From Hydrocarboniphaga daqingensis (GTDB taxonomy: Bacteria; Pseudomonadota; Gammaproteobacteria; Nevskiales; Nevskiaceae), in contig NZ_FQWZ01000002.1 of assembly GCF_900129825.1 (NCBI RefSeq), forward strand, positions 206,081-270,080: a DNA stretch of 64,000 nt, written 5' to 3'. This document shows, in pieces, positions 61,943 to 64,000 of this stretch; the stretch's first letter is position 1; each line of letters begins with the position of its first letter. The notes beneath the pieces are model-generated. The model was not told the origin of the DNA. It worked only from the letters and a program-made list of their open reading frames with translations, and did not search any database. The translations under genes and the position numbers were made by a program.

Positions 61943-62500
61943 ATGCAGCAATTCGACGGAACCACCATCGTCAGCGTCCGCCGCGGCGGCCAGGTCGCAC
62001 TCGGCGGCGACGGGCAGGTGTCGATGGGCAACACCCGCGTCAAGAACAACGCACGCAAAGTCCGTCGTCTCTATGGCGAGCGGGTCATCGCTGGCTTTGC
62101 CGGCGGCACCGCGGACGCGTTCACGCTGTTTGAGCGCTTTGAGGGCAAGCTTGAAAAGCACGGCGGCCAGCTGACCCGCGCCGCCGTGGAGATGGCCAAA
62201 GACTGGCGCACCGACCGCTATCTGCGACGCCTCGAAGCCTTGCTGATCGTCGCCGATGCAGGAACCTCGCTGATGATCAGCGGCAACGGCGATGTGATGG
62301 AGCCAGAAGAACACGGCGTGATCGCGATCGGCTCCGGCGGCGCTTTCGCCACGGCGGCCGCGCGCGCGCTGGTCGAGAACAGCCAGCTGAGCGCGCGCGA
62401 AATCGTCGAGAAATCGCTGCATATCGCGGCCGAGATCTGCATCTACACCAACCACCATCTGACGATCGAGACCATCGGGTCCGACCAGCCGGGAGCGTGA
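61943..62500 (+). CDS. hslV: ATP-dependent protease subunit HslV
   Basis: 185 residues from the ATG at 61943; longer frames run through the terminator. It starts [18 protein letters not shown], so the catalytic threonine (first of TTIVSV, residue 7) lies after a six-residue N-terminal extension that must be removed, rather than directly after Met. [16 protein letters not shown] and [13 protein letters not shown] are family marks. HslV forms the dodecameric proteolytic core with HslU. Its stop overlaps the hslU start. Confidence 0.96.
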   Translation: MQQFDGTTIVSVRRGGQVALGGDGQVSMGNTRVKNNARKVRRLYGERVIAGFAGGTADAFTLFERFEGKLEKHGGQLTRAAVEMAKDWRTDRYLRRLEALLIVADAGTSLMISGNGDVMEPEEHGVIAIGSGGAFATAAARALVENSQLSAREIVEKSLHIAAEICIYTNHHLTIETIGSDQPGA

Positions 62501-63882
62501 TGAACGACTTCAACTCCGCCGCGAGCAGCGGCAGCACCCGCAACGCCGCCGCCACGATGACGCCGCGCGAGATCGTCCAGGAACTCGATCGCCACATCGT
62601 CGGCCAGCAAGCGGCCAAGCGCGCGGTCGCCATTGCGCTGCGCAATCGCTGGCGGCGTCAGCAGGTGGAAGGCAGCCTGCGCGGCGAGATCAGCCCGAAG
62701 AACATCCTGATGATCGGGCCGACCGGCGTCGGCAAGACCGAGATCGCGCGCCGCTTGGCCAAGTTGGCGAACGCCCCGTTCGTCAAGGTTGAGGCGACCA
62801 AGTTCACCGAAGTCGGTTATGTCGGCAAGGACGTCGATTCGATCATCCGCGACCTGGTCGATGCCGCCGTGAAGATGACGCGCGAGCACGCCACGCGCCG
62901 CGTGCGCGATCGCGCCGAAAGCGCGGCAGAGGAGCGCGTGCTCGACGTGTTGCTGCCGCCGCCGAAAGACTTCGGCGAAGCCAGCAGCCTGCGCCAGAAC
63001 GAGAACGGCGCCGCGCGCCAGGTGTTCCGCAAGCAGCTGCGCGAAGGCAAGCTCGACGACACCGAGATCGAGATCAAGATCAATGCCGCGGCACCGAACG
63101 TGCAGCTGATGGGCCCGCCCGGCATGGAGGAAATGACCCAGCAGCTGCAGCAGATGTTTGCCGGCATGAACCAAGGCAAGCCGCAGTCGCGCAAGATGAA
63201 GATCAAGGACGCGATCAAGCAGATCGCGGACGAAGAAGCGCTGCGCCTGGTCGACGAAGAAGCGATCAAGACCGAAGCGCTGCACAACGTCGAAGAGAAC
63301 GGCATCGTGTTCATCGACGAGATCGACAAGGTGGCCAAGCGCGGTGAATACGCGGGCGCCGACGTGTCGCGCGAAGGCGTGCAGCGTGATCTGCTGCCGC
63401 TGATCGAAGGTTCGACCGTGACCACCAAGTACGGCGCGGTGAAGACCGACCACATCCTGTTCATCGCCAGCGGCGCGTTCCACATGAGCAAGCCGTCGGA
63501 CCTGATTCCGGAACTGCAGGGCCGGCTGCCGATTCGCGTCGAACTTGAAGCGCTGAAGACCCAGGACTTCGTGCGGATTCTGACCGAGCCCAATTACTCG
63601 CTGACCGAGCAGTACCGCGCGCTGATGGGCACTGAAGGCGTGACGGTCGCGTTCACCGACGACGGCATTCGCCGCCTGGCGGAGATCGCCTGGCAGGTCA
63701 ACGAAGGCACCGAGAACATCGGCGCGCGTCGCCTGCACACGGTCATGGAACGCCTGATGGAAGACGTTGCGTTCGACGCACCGGATCGTGCCGGTTCGAC
63801 GCTGACGGTCGACAGCGATTACGTCGACGCCAAACTCGGCAAGCTGGCCGGCAACGAGGATCTGAGCCGCTACATCTTGTAA
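62500..63882 (+). CDS. hslU: ATP-dependent protease ATPase subunit HslU
   Basis: 460 residues from the ATG at 62500; a GTG at 62497 is possible. The AAA+ domain has Walker [20 protein letters not shown] and Walker [17 protein letters not shown]; the intermediate I-domain (about 110-240) is inserted between them; the C-terminus ends LSRYIL, the tail that docks into HslV. It unfolds and feeds substrates to HslV. The overlap with hslV (TGATG-type) suggests coupled translation for balanced stoichiometry. Confidence 0.98.
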   Translation: MNDFNSAASSGSTRNAAATMTPREIVQELDRHIVGQQAAKRAVAIALRNRWRRQQVEGSLRGEISPKNILMIGPTGVGKTEIARRLAKLANAPFVKVEATKFTEVGYVGKDVDSIIRDLVDAAVKMTREHATRRVRDRAESAAEERVLDVLLPPPKDFGEASSLRQNENGAARQVFRKQLREGKLDDTEIEIKINAAAPNVQLMGPPGMEEMTQQLQQMFAGMNQGKPQSRKMKIKDAIKQIADEEALRLVDEEAIKTEALHNVEENGIVFIDEIDKVAKRGEYAGADVSREGVQRDLLPLIEGSTVTTKYGAVKTDHILFIASGAFHMSKPSDLIPELQGRLPIRVELEALKTQDFVRILTEPNYSLTEQYRALMGTEGVTVAFTDDGIRRLAEIAWQVNEGTENIGARRLHTVMERLMEDVAFDAPDRAGSTLTVDSDYVDAKLGKLAGNEDLSRYIL

Positions 63883-63899
63883 CGGTTCGGCGCCGTCTC

Positions 63900-64000
63900 G
63901 CGCCGGGAGAAGGTGGCGCGGCAGCGCCGGATGAGGGTGTTTGAGGGTTGAGCGTGGCTTGAGTCTGCGAGTCCCTCACCCCTGCCCCTCTCCCGGGGGG
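63900..64000. repeat. REP-like palindromic repeat downstream of hslU (cut by the window end)
   Basis: The stretch contains CGGGAGAAGGTGGCGCGGCA and GCCGGATGAGGG, then CCCTCACCCCTGCCCCTCTC followed by CCGGGGGG at the end. Sequences of this form (GGGAGAAGGTGGCGCG... and CCCTCACCC...CTCTCCC in inverted arrangement) are very common interspersed repeats in Xanthomonadales and related proteobacteria. The element appears unfinished: the CTCTCCCGG arm probably pairs with sequence beyond the window. Confidence 0.7.

Overview
The window is a high-GC (roughly two-thirds G+C), densely packed, housekeeping-rich chromosomal segment that carries the replication origin of a gammaproteobacterium. The signature is the rpmH-rnpA-yidD-yidC-mnmE block diverging from dnaA-dnaN-recF-gyrB, with perfect DnaA boxes on both sides of dnaA. 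Other neighbourhoods (polA-engB-cytochrome c4-dsbA; lptM-lysA; topA, smg, dprA, LysM lipoprotein, def, fmt, rsmB, trkA, trkH; dapF-DUF484-xerC; hslVU) are also gammaproteobacterial. A topoisomerase I with Topo_C-type repeats and a lysine/alanine tail in place of zinc ribbons, a GlyGly-CTERM protease and a REP-like repeat fit the Xanthomonadales/Nevskiales side of the class, but the genus cannot be fixed from sequence reading alone.

Layout. 1-4.4 kb: the end of a molybdenum hydroxylase large subunit, its XdhC and MocA-like maturation partners, and a beta-propeller lipoprotein. 4.4-8.2 kb (minus): mnmE, yidC, yidD, rnpA, rpmH. 8.2-14.7 kb (plus): oriC, dnaA, dnaN, recF, gyrB. 14.7-20.4 kb: a YdbL-like lipoprotein and a carboxylesterase (minus), then lptM-lysA and polA. 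20.4-23.7 kb: a probable small RNA locus, engB, cytochrome c4, dsbA and a zinc carboxypeptidase. 23.7-33.8 kb: EcsC and NRDE proteins, a pteridine reductase, uppP, an OmpA protein, slt-cca, a repeat-bearing lipoprotein and a DUF1499 protein. 33.8-38.8 kb (minus): oxyR, hemF, tsaC, topA. 39-50.6 kb: an unknown lipoprotein, smg, dprA, a LysM lipoprotein, then def-fmt-small protein-rsmB, a Gly/Ala-rich secreted protein, and trkA-trkH. 50.7-58.8 kb: thrB, an MFS transporter, an M36 protease, a thioesterase, a cation exporter, a GST and a GFA protein. 58.9-64 kb: dapF-DUF484-xerC, a small lipoprotein, hslV-hslU and the start of a REP-like repeat.

How the genes work together: most form short co-directional operons with 1-4 base overlaps that suggest translational coupling (XdhC/MocA, esterase/YdbL-like, slt/cca, fmt/small protein, dapF/DUF484/xerC, hslV/hslU). 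Functional clusters are replication initiation, membrane and tRNA maturation, cell-wall turnover (lytic transglycosylase, UppP, PG-binding and LysM lipoproteins), translation start and end processing (def, fmt, rsmB), potassium uptake (TrkAH) and lysine/threonine biosynthesis.

I saw no CRISPR array, prophage, transposase, tRNA, rRNA or dedicated defence system. The most interesting unexplained signals are a three-hairpin, C-rich-loop RNA candidate between polA and engB, and a terminator-like hairpin embedded in the signal-peptide codons of the gene after dsbA.
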